Shown piece by piece: positions 34,341 through 41,029 of a DNA stretch of 64,000 bases (position 1 is the stretch's first letter; the number at the start of each line of letters is the position of its first letter). The stretch lies in assembly GCA_020633415.1 (NCBI GenBank), contig JACKDQ010000002.1, forward strand, positions 783,174 through 847,173, read 5' to 3'. The position numbers and the translations under genes were made by a program. Origin of the DNA: Deltaproteobacteria bacterium. GTDB taxonomy: Bacteria; Myxococcota_A; Polyangia; GCA-2747355. A model generated the notes under the pieces. The model worked only from the letters and a program-made list of their open reading frames with translations, was not told the origin of the DNA and did not search any database.

Positions 34341-34397
34341 AAAAAATAAACCTGTGCCACACCGCATCGGCGATAAAGCCGATGGCGGCTGGCACAG
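34341..34397 (-). terminator. Hairpin plus U-tract between rplL and rpoB (attenuator candidate)
   Basis: Outer stem CTGTGCCA/TGGCACAG and inner stem CATCGGC/GCCGATG with small internal loops and a 6-nt loop; on the minus strand it is followed by GTTTATTTTTTG. This is the structure of an intrinsic terminator. Its place is where E. coli has a partial terminator/RNase III site that sets the ratio of ribosomal protein to polymerase subunit synthesis. Confidence 0.75.
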
Positions 34398-34442
34398 TTA
34401 AACCGAGGAACCGTTAGCTCGCAAAAAATGCGCCGCCCCAAA

Positions 34443-34835
34443 TTAGGCCGGCTCGATTTTGCACTCGCCGCCGGCCTCTTTGAGTTTGGCGGCAGCTTGC
34501 TCAGCTTCATCTTTGCTGACGCCTTCTTTGATCGGCTTGGGCACGCCCTCGACCAGCTCTTTGGCCTCTTTGAGACCCAATCCGCTGACCACCTCGCGCA
34601 ACGCCTTGATCACCTGGATCTTCTTGTCGCCGAAACCGGTCAACACGACGTTGAATTCGGTGGGCTCAGCTGCGGCCTCTGCGCCTGCGGCAGGACCCGC
34701 AGCAGCACCAGCGACAGCGATCGGTGCTGCACTGACGCCCCACTTCTCCTCAAGCTCCTTGGTCAAGGCTGCGATATCCATGACCGAAAGGTTGCTCAAG
34801 TAGTCGATGACTTGCTCTTTATTGATGTCCGACAT
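34443..34835 (-). CDS. rplL: 50S ribosomal protein L7/L12
   Basis: 130 aa. N-terminal dimerisation helix (VIDYLSNLSVMDIAALTKEL), Ala/Gly-rich hinge (~45-60), and the globular C-terminal domain ending VSKDEAEQAAAKLKEAGGE. Stalk protein that binds L10 and recruits GTPase factors. ATG at 34835 is preferred over the one 6 nt upstream because the AGGAG is then 8 nt away instead of 2. Confidence 0.97.
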   Translation of the reverse strand: MSDINKEQVIDYLSNLSVMDIAALTKELEEKWGVSAAPIAVAGAAAGPAAGAEAAAEPTEFNVVLTGFGDKKIQVIKALREVVSGLGLKEAKELVEGVPKPIKEGVSKDEAEQAAAKLKEAGGECKIEPA

Positions 34836-34876
34836 GACCATCTCTCCTCACTGCGGTGGGGACTCGCCCCCGCCTC

Positions 34877-34911
34877 CTACGCGGTCCCTTTGATCTGCTT
34901 AGGGCGCGTAG
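34877..34911 (-). other. Hairpin in the rplJ-rplL gap
   Basis: CTACGCG/CGCGTAG stem with inner AGGG/CCCT pairs across a 2-nt bulge, next to a TTTTTTA run on its upstream side. It is in the 144-nt gap ahead of rplL. A role in L10/L12 control of translation is possible but not shown. Confidence 0.4.
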
Positions 34912-34979
34912 TAAAAAATAAAACCAAGACGACGCGGCATCACCGCCCACAACAGGACGGCACACCGCACATTCGAAAC

Positions 34980-35501
34980 CTATCCCTCGCCCTGGGCGCG
35001 CTCGCGCGCCTGGAGCAAATACAAAAAGTTTTGCGGTGCCGCATTGAGCAGCCGCACGAAGCTCTGTGGTCCAGCCATCAACGTCGCCAAGAACTCAGCA
35101 CGCAGCTCGTCCTTGCCCTTCATCTTGGCCAGGCTCGAAATCCCTCGCGTATCGAGGATCTCGCCGTCGACATAGCCAGCCTTGATCTCGAGATGCTCAA
35201 AATCTTTGGCGGCGTTGTCGAGGATCTTCGCCGGAGCGACGGGATCCTCAAAGGAGTAGGCGATCGCCGTTGGACCTGTGAAGTGCTCGGCTAGCGGCTC
35301 CATCGGCGTGCCAGCGATCGCCCGTTTGACCAACGTGTTCTTTACGACGCGGTAGGCGCAAGCGCTCTGCCGGATCTCACTACGGATCGCGTTGACCTGC
35401 TGGACCGTCAAACCGCGGTAGTCGGCCAAGACCAGCGAAGCCACGCGGCTCAAGGTCTCCTTGAGCTCATCGATGCAATCTACCTTTTGCTGTCTGTTCA
35501 T
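34980..35501 (-). CDS. rplJ: 50S ribosomal protein L10
   Basis: 173 aa. Starts MNRQQKVDCIDELKETLSRV, followed by LVLADYRGLTVQQVNAIR, VVKNTLVKRAI and FTGPTAIAYS, all standard L10. It forms the stalk base and carries L7/L12 dimers on its C-terminal helix. ATG has GGGAGGAG upstream. Between rplA (17 nt) and rplL. Confidence 0.97.
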   Translation of the reverse strand: MNRQQKVDCIDELKETLSRVASLVLADYRGLTVQQVNAIRSEIRQSACAYRVVKNTLVKRAIAGTPMEPLAEHFTGPTAIAYSFEDPVAPAKILDNAAKDFEHLEIKAGYVDGEILDTRGISSLAKMKGKDELRAEFLATLMAGPQSFVRLLNAAPQNFLYLLQARERAQGEG

Positions 35502-35518
35502 CGAAAACTCCTCCCGAC

Positions 35519-36226
35519 CTAGTGGCCAACATTCGCAGCCACCTCGGCGGGATCGAGGCGGACAGACGGGCCCATGGTGGTAGACAGCGCAACGCTTCGC
35601 ACGTAGGTCCCTTTGGCCGAAGCGGGCTTGAGCTTCAGCAACAAGTCAACCAACGCAAGCAGGTTTTCTCTGATCTTGTCTGCGCCAAAGGAAGCGCGGC
35701 CGATCGGTGCGTGAACGATACCCGCCTTCTCGACGCGAAACTCGACGCGACCAGCCTTGAGCTCTTTGACGACGCGCTCGATGTCGAACGTCACCGTGCC
35801 GACTTTCGGGTTCGGCATCAGACCACGTGTACCGAGGACACGACCGAGCCGGCCGACGAGACCCATCATATCCGGGGTGGCAACGGTCGCATCAAAGTCG
35901 AGGAAACCACCCTGGACGCGCTCGACCAGGTCTTCGGCGCCAACCACATCAGCACCGGCAGCTTCAGCCTCTGCTGCTTTTTCGCCCTTGGCGAAGACCG
36001 CAACACGCATCGACTTGCCCGTACCGTGGGGCATCACCACGGCACCGCGCACCATCTGATCGGCATACTTAGGGTTAACACCCAGACGAACCGCAACGTC
36101 GACGGATTCGTCAAACTTCGCCGTCGCCGTCGTCGCCACCACGGAACAGCCCTCTTCGAGGGTGTAACGCTTGTTGCGATCGACTAGCTCGGCCTTGCTT
36201 CGATATTTCTTGCCACGCTTCGGCAT
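35519..36226 (-). CDS. rplA: 50S ribosomal protein L1
   Basis: 235 aa, typical L1 length. MPKRGKKYRSKAELVDRNK at the start, VRLGVNPKYADQMVRG, VMPHGTGKSMRVAVFAKG, the GLMPNPKVGTVT loop that binds 23S rRNA and TMGPSVRLDP near the end. Follows rplK after 24 nt, and in relatives L1 represses the rplKA transcript. Confidence 0.97.
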   Translation of the reverse strand: MPKRGKKYRSKAELVDRNKRYTLEEGCSVVATTATAKFDESVDVAVRLGVNPKYADQMVRGAVVMPHGTGKSMRVAVFAKGEKAAEAEAAGADVVGAEDLVERVQGGFLDFDATVATPDMMGLVGRLGRVLGTRGLMPNPKVGTVTFDIERVVKELKAGRVEFRVEKAGIVHAPIGRASFGADKIRENLLALVDLLLKLKPASAKGTYVRSVALSTTMGPSVRLDPAEVAANVGH

Positions 36227-36250
36227 CTTTAAACCCTCATCGCGTCGACG

Positions 36251-36673
36251 CTAGTCGACGACATCGATTCCCATCGAACGTGCGGTTCCTGCGATCGTCA
36301 GCATCGCCTGCTCGACGTCGTCGGTATTGAGATCAGGCAATTTGGTCTGCGCGATTTCACGCACCTGATCCCACTTCACACGACCGACTTTCACGCGATT
36401 GGGCTCACCCGATCCCTTTTCCAACTTGGCCGCCTTCTTCAACAACACCGCCGCTGGCGGCGTCTTGGTGATGAATTTGAACGACCGGTCGGAGAAGATC
36501 GTGATCACAACCGGGATGAGAGTTCCCTTGTCTTTCTGCGTACGGGCATTGAATGCCTTGCAGAACTCCATGATGTTCAGTCCGTGCTGACCGAGCGCGG
36601 GACCGACCGGTGGACTGGGATTGGCCATCCCACCGACGACCTGGAGCTTTACCTGGCCGATTGCCTTTTTCAT
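36251..36673 (-). CDS. rplK: 50S ribosomal protein L11
   Basis: 140 aa. MKKAIGQVKLQVVGGMANPS, PPVGPALGQHGLNIMEFCKA with the Pro-rich linker, TPPAAVLLKKAA and AGTARSMGI are diagnostic L11 segments. It binds the GTPase-associated centre of 23S rRNA. Between nusG (63 nt) and rplA. Confidence 0.98.
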   Translation of the reverse strand: MKKAIGQVKLQVVGGMANPSPPVGPALGQHGLNIMEFCKAFNARTQKDKGTLIPVVITIFSDRSFKFITKTPPAAVLLKKAAKLEKGSGEPNRVKVGRVKWDQVREIAQTKLPDLNTDDVEQAMLTIAGTARSMGIDVVD

Positions 36674-36736
36674 TGTTTACCCCTTCGCGGTGCAAACGAC
36701 GCCGACCCTGTCGAGCGCCTCCCGCTTACAAAACCA

Positions 36737-37441
36737 CTAAGACTTCTCAACCTGCGAGAAGTCCAACTCAATTGGCGTCGCGCGACCAAAGATACTGACC
36801 AACACGCGGACCTTTTGCTTCTCGGGCCGCACTTCCTCGACAATCCCGTTGAAGTTGGAGAACGGTCCATCGGTGACCCGCACGTTCTCGCCTTCTTCGA
36901 AGACGATTCGCGGCGTCGGCTTGATCGCACCCTCGGTCATCGCCTGGTTGATACCGGCGATCTCTGAATCCTTTACCGGCGACGGCTTCGTGCCGCCGAG
37001 AAAACCGGTGATCTTTGGCGTGCTCTTGACCAAGTGGAAGGTCTCGTCGTTGAGCACCATCTGTACGAACATATAGCCTGGGTAGAACTTTCGCGTCGTC
37101 GTGCGCTTCTTACCCTTGCGCATTTCGATCACCGACTCGGTCGGGATCAGCACCTCCCCGAACAGATCATCAGCGCCCATCGCGCGGATCCGCTCAAGCA
37201 AAGAGGTTCGCGCTTTGTTCTCGTGCCCCGAGTAGGTGTGGACGGCATACCACTTCATCCCGTCGGTCGCGGACTCCCCTTCGCCCGCAGCCTCGTCGGA
37301 AGCGCCTGCCGCCATCTCGGCCGCATCGCCTTCGAGTCGCTTTTCGATGGCTTCAGCTGTATTGCTGTCCACTTCGCTACCCTGTCCTGGAGCCTGCTCG
37401 CGCTGCTTTTCGTCCGTCTGGTCGTTCGCCGTCTCGTCCAT
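36737..37441 (-). CDS. nusG: Transcription elongation/antitermination factor NusG with acidic N-terminal extension
   Basis: 234 aa, longer than the usual ~180. The core starts at about residue 61 with MKWYAVHTYSGHENKARTSL (NGN domain) and ends with a KOW domain (ENVRVTDGPFSNFNGIVEEV). Residues 1-60 are polar and strongly acidic (Asp/Glu/Ala/Gln), with no known domain. The ATG at 37441 lies 8 nt after the secE stop; the internal ATG at residue 61 is an alternative if the extension is not translated. NusG links RNA polymerase with Rho and ribosomes. Confidence 0.95.
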   Translation of the reverse strand: MDETANDQTDEKQREQAPGQGSEVDSNTAEAIEKRLEGDAAEMAAGASDEAAGEGESATDGMKWYAVHTYSGHENKARTSLLERIRAMGADDLFGEVLIPTESVIEMRKGKKRTTTRKFYPGYMFVQMVLNDETFHLVKSTPKITGFLGGTKPSPVKDSEIAGINQAMTEGAIKPTPRIVFEEGENVRVTDGPFSNFNGIVEEVRPEKQKVRVLVSIFGRATPIELDFSQVEKS

Positions 37442-37449
37442 CTCAGCGC

Positions 37450-37806
37450 CTACCCGTAGATCGCCCCGGTGGCCCAGGACCACACCATGTCGAACAGGCC
37501 GAGGAACGCCGAAAAAATGATCACCGTGACGATCACCACGACCGTCGCTGCTGACGTGTCCTTACGACTCGGCCAGGTGACTTTGGTCAACTCTCCAATG
37601 ACTTCCTGTGCCTGACGAAACGTCTCTTCTTTGCGCCAGGACCAGAGGGTGACCAATAGTGCGGCGCCGACGCCAATCGGCAACACGTACAAGTCTTTCG
37701 GCTTGCTGAAGTAGCCCCAGATCCACTCTGTCGTCATGACGAACAGATAGGCGAGGATCAGGCCTCCCACGGCAAACAAGACATGTACCCACTTGTTGTT
37801 GCCCAT
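37450..37806 (-). CDS. secE: Preprotein translocase subunit SecE
   Basis: 118 aa. Three membrane helices: WVHVLFAVGGLILAYLFVM, LYVLPIGVGAALLVTLWSW and VVVIVTVIIFSAFLGLFDMV; the conserved SecE core GELTKVTWPSRKDT precedes the last. Longer form like the enterobacterial one. ATG has GGAAGGA just downstream of the tRNA-Trp 3' end (18 nt gap). Confidence 0.95.
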   Translation of the reverse strand: MGNNKWVHVLFAVGGLILAYLFVMTTEWIWGYFSKPKDLYVLPIGVGAALLVTLWSWRKEETFRQAQEVIGELTKVTWPSRKDTSAATVVVIVTVIIFSAFLGLFDMVWSWATGAIYG

Positions 37807-37824
37807 TAGCTATTCCTTCCGTGC

Positions 37825-37897
37825 AGGGCAGGAGGGATTCGAACCCCCATCCCGCGGTTTTGGAGACCGCTGCTCTACCAGTTGGAGCTACTGCCCT
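37825..37897 (-). tRNA. tRNA-Trp (CCA anticodon)
   Basis: 73-nt cloverleaf with 7-bp acceptor AGGGCAG/CTGCCCT, anticodon arm CGGTCTCCAAAACCG giving CCA, and a GGTTCGAAT T-loop. CCA end is not encoded. Lies between tuf and secE. Confidence 0.95.
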
Positions 37898-38012
37898 TCA
37901 AGCAGGCTGTGAGGCGCTGATACAAAAACCGCATCGATCAACGCCCCCCAACCTGTTGGCCGAGCGCCCCCATTGGCAACCCAGCCTCGCAACTTCCCCC
38001 GAACAGCCCTGC

Positions 38013-39218
38013 CTACTCGGTGATCTCGGTGACAACACCAGCGCCGACGGTGCGGCCGCCTTCGCGAATCGCGAAGTGCAACCCCTTCTCGGCAGCGATC
38101 GGCGTCAACAGCTCGACATCGATCGTTACGTTGTCGCCGGGCATCACCATCTCAGTGCCCTCGGGCAATTTACAGTTCCCGGTCACGTCCGTGGTCCGGA
38201 AGTAGAATTGGGGACGATAGCCGTTGAAGAACGGCGTATGACGGCCACCCTCTTCCTTCTTCAGGACGTAGACCTCTGCTTTGAACTTCTTGTGCGGCGT
38301 AATCGACTTCGGCGCTGCCAACACCTGACCGCGCTCGACGTCGTCGCGCTTGATACCGCGAAGCAGCGCGCCGATGTTGTCGCCCGCCTGACCCTCGTCG
38401 AGGATCTTGCGGAACATCTCAACGCCCGTGCAGACCGTCTTTTGCGTGTCGCGAATACCGACGATCTCGATCTCTTCTCCGACCTTGATCATTCCGCGCT
38501 CGATGCGGCCCGTCACAACCGTACCGCGACCGCTGATCGTGAACACGTCTTCGACCGGCATCAAGAACGGCTTATCGATCGCACGCTCCGGCTCCGGAAT
38601 GAAACTGTCGACCGCATCCATCAGCGCGAAGATGCACTGGTACTCGTCTGCCTTCGGGTCGGTGCTGGTGCTCTCGAGCGCCTTGAGCGCCGAACCGCGA
38701 ACGATCGGAATGTCGTCGCCGGGGAACTGGTATTTGGACAGCAGCTCGCGCAGCTCCAACTCGACCAGGTCCAGAAGCTCCTCGTCCTCACCCGCCATCA
38801 TGTCGCACTTGTTGAGGAAGACCACCAACGCCGGAACCTCAACCTGGCGCGCCAACAGCACGTGCTCTCGCGTCTGCGGCATCGGGCCGTCCGGTGCGCT
38901 AACCACCAAAATGCCGCCGTCCATCTGCGCCGCACCGGTGATCATGTTCTTGATGTAGTCCGCGTGTCCCGGGCAGTCCACGTGCGCGTAGTGACGCTTC
39001 TCCGTTTGATACTCAACGTGTGCCGTGGCGATCGTGATGCCGCGCTCGCGCTCTTCAGGAGCCTTATCGATCTGGTCGAACGCCGTGAATTTAGCACCAC
39101 CCGTCAGCGCTAGCGTCTTGGTGATCGCGGCTGTCAATGTCGTCTTGCCGTGGTCGATGTGGCCGATCGTTCCTACGTTGACGTGCGGCTTATTCCGAAC
39201 AAACTTTTCTTTCGCCAT
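38013..39218 (-). CDS. tuf: Elongation factor Tu
   Basis: 401 aa. G1 GHIDHGKT, G3 DCPGHADYIKNMITGAAQMD, G4 NKCDM, G5 SALK; domains II and III complete, ending EGGRTVGAGVVTEI. It delivers aminoacyl-tRNA to the ribosome as a GTP complex. ATG with AAGGA upstream. Placed downstream of four tRNAs, as tufB in E. coli. A second tuf, if any, is outside the window. Confidence 0.98.
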   Translation of the reverse strand: MAKEKFVRNKPHVNVGTIGHIDHGKTTLTAAITKTLALTGGAKFTAFDQIDKAPEERERGITIATAHVEYQTEKRHYAHVDCPGHADYIKNMITGAAQMDGGILVVSAPDGPMPQTREHVLLARQVEVPALVVFLNKCDMMAGEDEELLDLVELELRELLSKYQFPGDDIPIVRGSALKALESTSTDPKADEYQCIFALMDAVDSFIPEPERAIDKPFLMPVEDVFTISGRGTVVTGRIERGMIKVGEEIEIVGIRDTQKTVCTGVEMFRKILDEGQAGDNIGALLRGIKRDDVERGQVLAAPKSITPHKKFKAEVYVLKKEEGGRHTPFFNGYRPQFYFRTTDVTGNCKLPEGTEMVMPGDNVTIDVELLTPIAAEKGLHFAIREGGRTVGAGVVTEITE

Positions 39219-39312
39219 CGATCCTTCCTCGTTGATCTGCGCGGCAAATGCCTCGGCTTATCGGTCGGCGCTGCCGCAGAGCAACCCGCCGACCTCTTCG
39301 TTCACTGCAAAA

Positions 39313-39384
39313 AGCCCACGACCGGGCTTGAACCGGTGACCTCCTCCTTACCAAGGAGGTGCTCTACCACTGAGCTACGTGGGC
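39313..39384 (-). tRNA. tRNA-Thr (GGT anticodon)
   Basis: 72 nt; acceptor GCCCACG/CGTGGGC, anticodon arm CCTCC-TTGGTAA-GGAGG giving GGT, T-loop TTCAAGC. CCA not encoded. Confidence 0.95.
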
Positions 39385-39417
39385 CCAACTTACACGGCAC
39401 AAACTGCACGCAACTAG

Positions 39418-39492
<75 letters not shown>

Positions 39493-39623
39493 TACCACAC
39501 ACTAGAGAGAACCTTTGCTCGCTATCACCAAACCACACTGAAAGACCGCAACCCGATGGCAGCGGCCTCTGTTTCGCGCCCACCAATCTGCAACGTCTTT
39601 GGCGATTGGTAGACCACTCTATT

Positions 39624-39706
39624 TGGAGGGGGAAGGATTCGAACCTTCGAAGCCCACTGGCGGCAGATTTACAGTCTGCTCCCTTTGACCGCTCGGGAAC
39701 CCCTCC
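39624..39706 (-). tRNA. tRNA-Tyr (GTA anticodon)
   Basis: 83 nt with long variable arm; acceptor GGAGGGG/CCCCTCC, anticodon arm CAGAC-TGTAAAT-CTG giving GTA. CCA not encoded. Confidence 0.95.
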
Positions 39707-39759
39707 ATATTTTTCGCGTCTCGTACGCGACTCGCTCCGTTTCTAAACCAACGCGCTAA

Positions 39760-39831
39760 AGCTGGCGATGGGAATCGAACCCGCAACCTGCTGCTTACAA
39801 GGCAGCTGCTCTACCGTTGAGCTACGCCAGC
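39760..39831 (-). tRNA. tRNA-Thr (TGT anticodon)
   Basis: 72 nt; acceptor GCTGGCG/CGCCAGC, anticodon arm GCTGC-CTTGTAA-GCAGC giving TGT, T-loop TTCGATT. First gene of the tRNA-tuf transcript. Confidence 0.95.
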
Positions 39832-40327
39832 AAGTGCTCTGTCGAGATCCCTTTTGGGCGTGAACCTCCGATAGACCTGACCGCGACCTCGCCCTTGACA
39901 GATCGAAGTCCACAGATCAAGCCCCCCAATCTCTTCCGCTCGCGCGGCTCTTTCGCTCGACCGCACAAAACTCAGCGCGGCAAAGCTGCTTCAACTCGAC
40001 CAACCAGGGATCCATTTTTGCCAAAACTAAAGGAAATAAAGGCAAAATGGGCAGGCGGCCGAAAGTCGCGAATATATATAGTGTGGGCCGCATACCTGTC
40101 AAGGTATTTGTAGTCCGATGGAAAATTTGGATCTTTGGCGATAACCCTTGATGATACTTAAGAAAGCCGCTTCGACGCACCGTGTTATTACGCGTCAACG
40201 TCACACCCTCGGCACAAGTCCTGCAAAGGACATCTGCGGTGGTTTCTGGGGAAGCGGCAGGCGCAACGCTGTCGCTTCGGGGGTTAAGGGTGTTATTCAA
40301 AGCAATTAACAGCGCGGCAGGGAAATT
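39832..40327. other. 496-nt intergenic region: long leader and promoter of the tRNA-tuf locus, divergent from the glycosyltransferase gene
   Basis: No supported gene. The right part holds the minus-strand promoter below; between it and the first tRNA lies ~230 nt of untranslated leader with an A-rich patch near 40024-40050. The reading frames here overlap the promoter or tRNA and have no protein character. A plus-strand TTGACA at ~39895 has no -10 partner. Confidence 0.6.
40073..40102 (-). promoter_or_regulatory. Strong sigma70-type promoter of the tRNA-tuf operon
   Basis: On the minus strand a perfect TTGACA (40097-40102) and TATATA within a TATATATATT run (spacing 16 or 18 depending on register). 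CGCGAC follows, a GC-rich discriminator typical of stable-RNA promoters under stringent control. Confidence 0.75.
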
Positions 40328-41029
40328 TTGACCGCGTCAACCCACGTCCTGATACCTGCGTACAACGCCGGACGGTCGCTGGCCACCGTGCTCGGCGGGG
40401 TATTGCGTCACCAGCTCCCGGTGACAGTGGTCAACGATGGATCCAGCGATGACACCGCGGCCCAAGCCCAGCGCCCGGGCGTCGCGCTACTACACCACCC
40501 CGAAAATCGCGGCAAGGGCTGGGCGATACTGACCGGCGTCCGTTCCTGCCTGAGCCGCGGCGCCGGCACAGTGATCTGCCTCGACGCCGATGGCCAACAT
40601 GATCCGGCCGACATTCCCAAGTTCCTTCAGACCGACGCCGACCTAGCAATCGGCATGCGAAACCTCACTGCCCCGACGGTCCCCGCGCTGCGACGTTTTT
40701 CCAACGGCATGAGCACGCTGTTCGTTTCACGCGCCTGCGGGGTCGCGCTGCCCGACGCGCAATGTGGATTTCGACGCTACTCGCGCCGCTTGCTCGAAGA
40801 GGTTCCGCTGCGCGGCGGCCGCTACGAGAGCGAGACCGCTCTGCTGATCGACGCCTGCCGTGTCGGGTATTCACCGGTCTGGGTGCCGATCGCGACGCGC
40901 TACGAGGGCGTCAACAATTCGCACTACCGCACTTTTCGCGACACAATACGCATCGCAAGACTCGTAATAGGGGCCGGTCGGCCAGCGGAGCAAATCAACC
41001 GACCTAGACAACGGACCGAAGCGAGATGA
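40328..41029 (+). CDS. Family 2 glycosyltransferase
   Basis: 233 aa, cytoplasmic, no membrane helices. GT-A features: VLIPAYNAGRSL at the N-terminus, TVVNDGSSDDT, NRGKGWAILTG, VICLDADGQHDP with the DxD-like metal site, and CGFRRYSRRLL. Resembles dolichol-phosphate-mannose/polyprenyl glycosyltransferases. TTG start after AGGGAA. Its stop overlaps the kinase start by 4 nt (ATGA), so it is coexpressed with the kinase; acceptor unknown. Confidence 0.8.
   Translation: MTASTHVLIPAYNAGRSLATVLGGVLRHQLPVTVVNDGSSDDTAAQAQRPGVALLHHPENRGKGWAILTGVRSCLSRGAGTVICLDADGQHDPADIPKFLQTDADLAIGMRNLTAPTVPALRRFSNGMSTLFVSRACGVALPDAQCGFRRYSRRLLEEVPLRGGRYESETALLIDACRVGYSPVWVPIATRYEGVNNSHYRTFRDTIRIARLVIGAGRPAEQINRPRQRTEAR

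Noticed and set aside
37821..39113. 430-codon plus-strand frame across tRNA-Trp and tuf
   Set aside because: Antisense to EF-Tu and the tRNA; GC-biased codon effect only.
39890..39905. Plus-strand TTGACA
   Set aside because: No -10 at a proper distance and no gene on that strand to drive until 40328.
39917..40300. 127-codon minus-strand frame in the tuf promoter region
   Set aside because: Covers the promoter and has no protein-like character.
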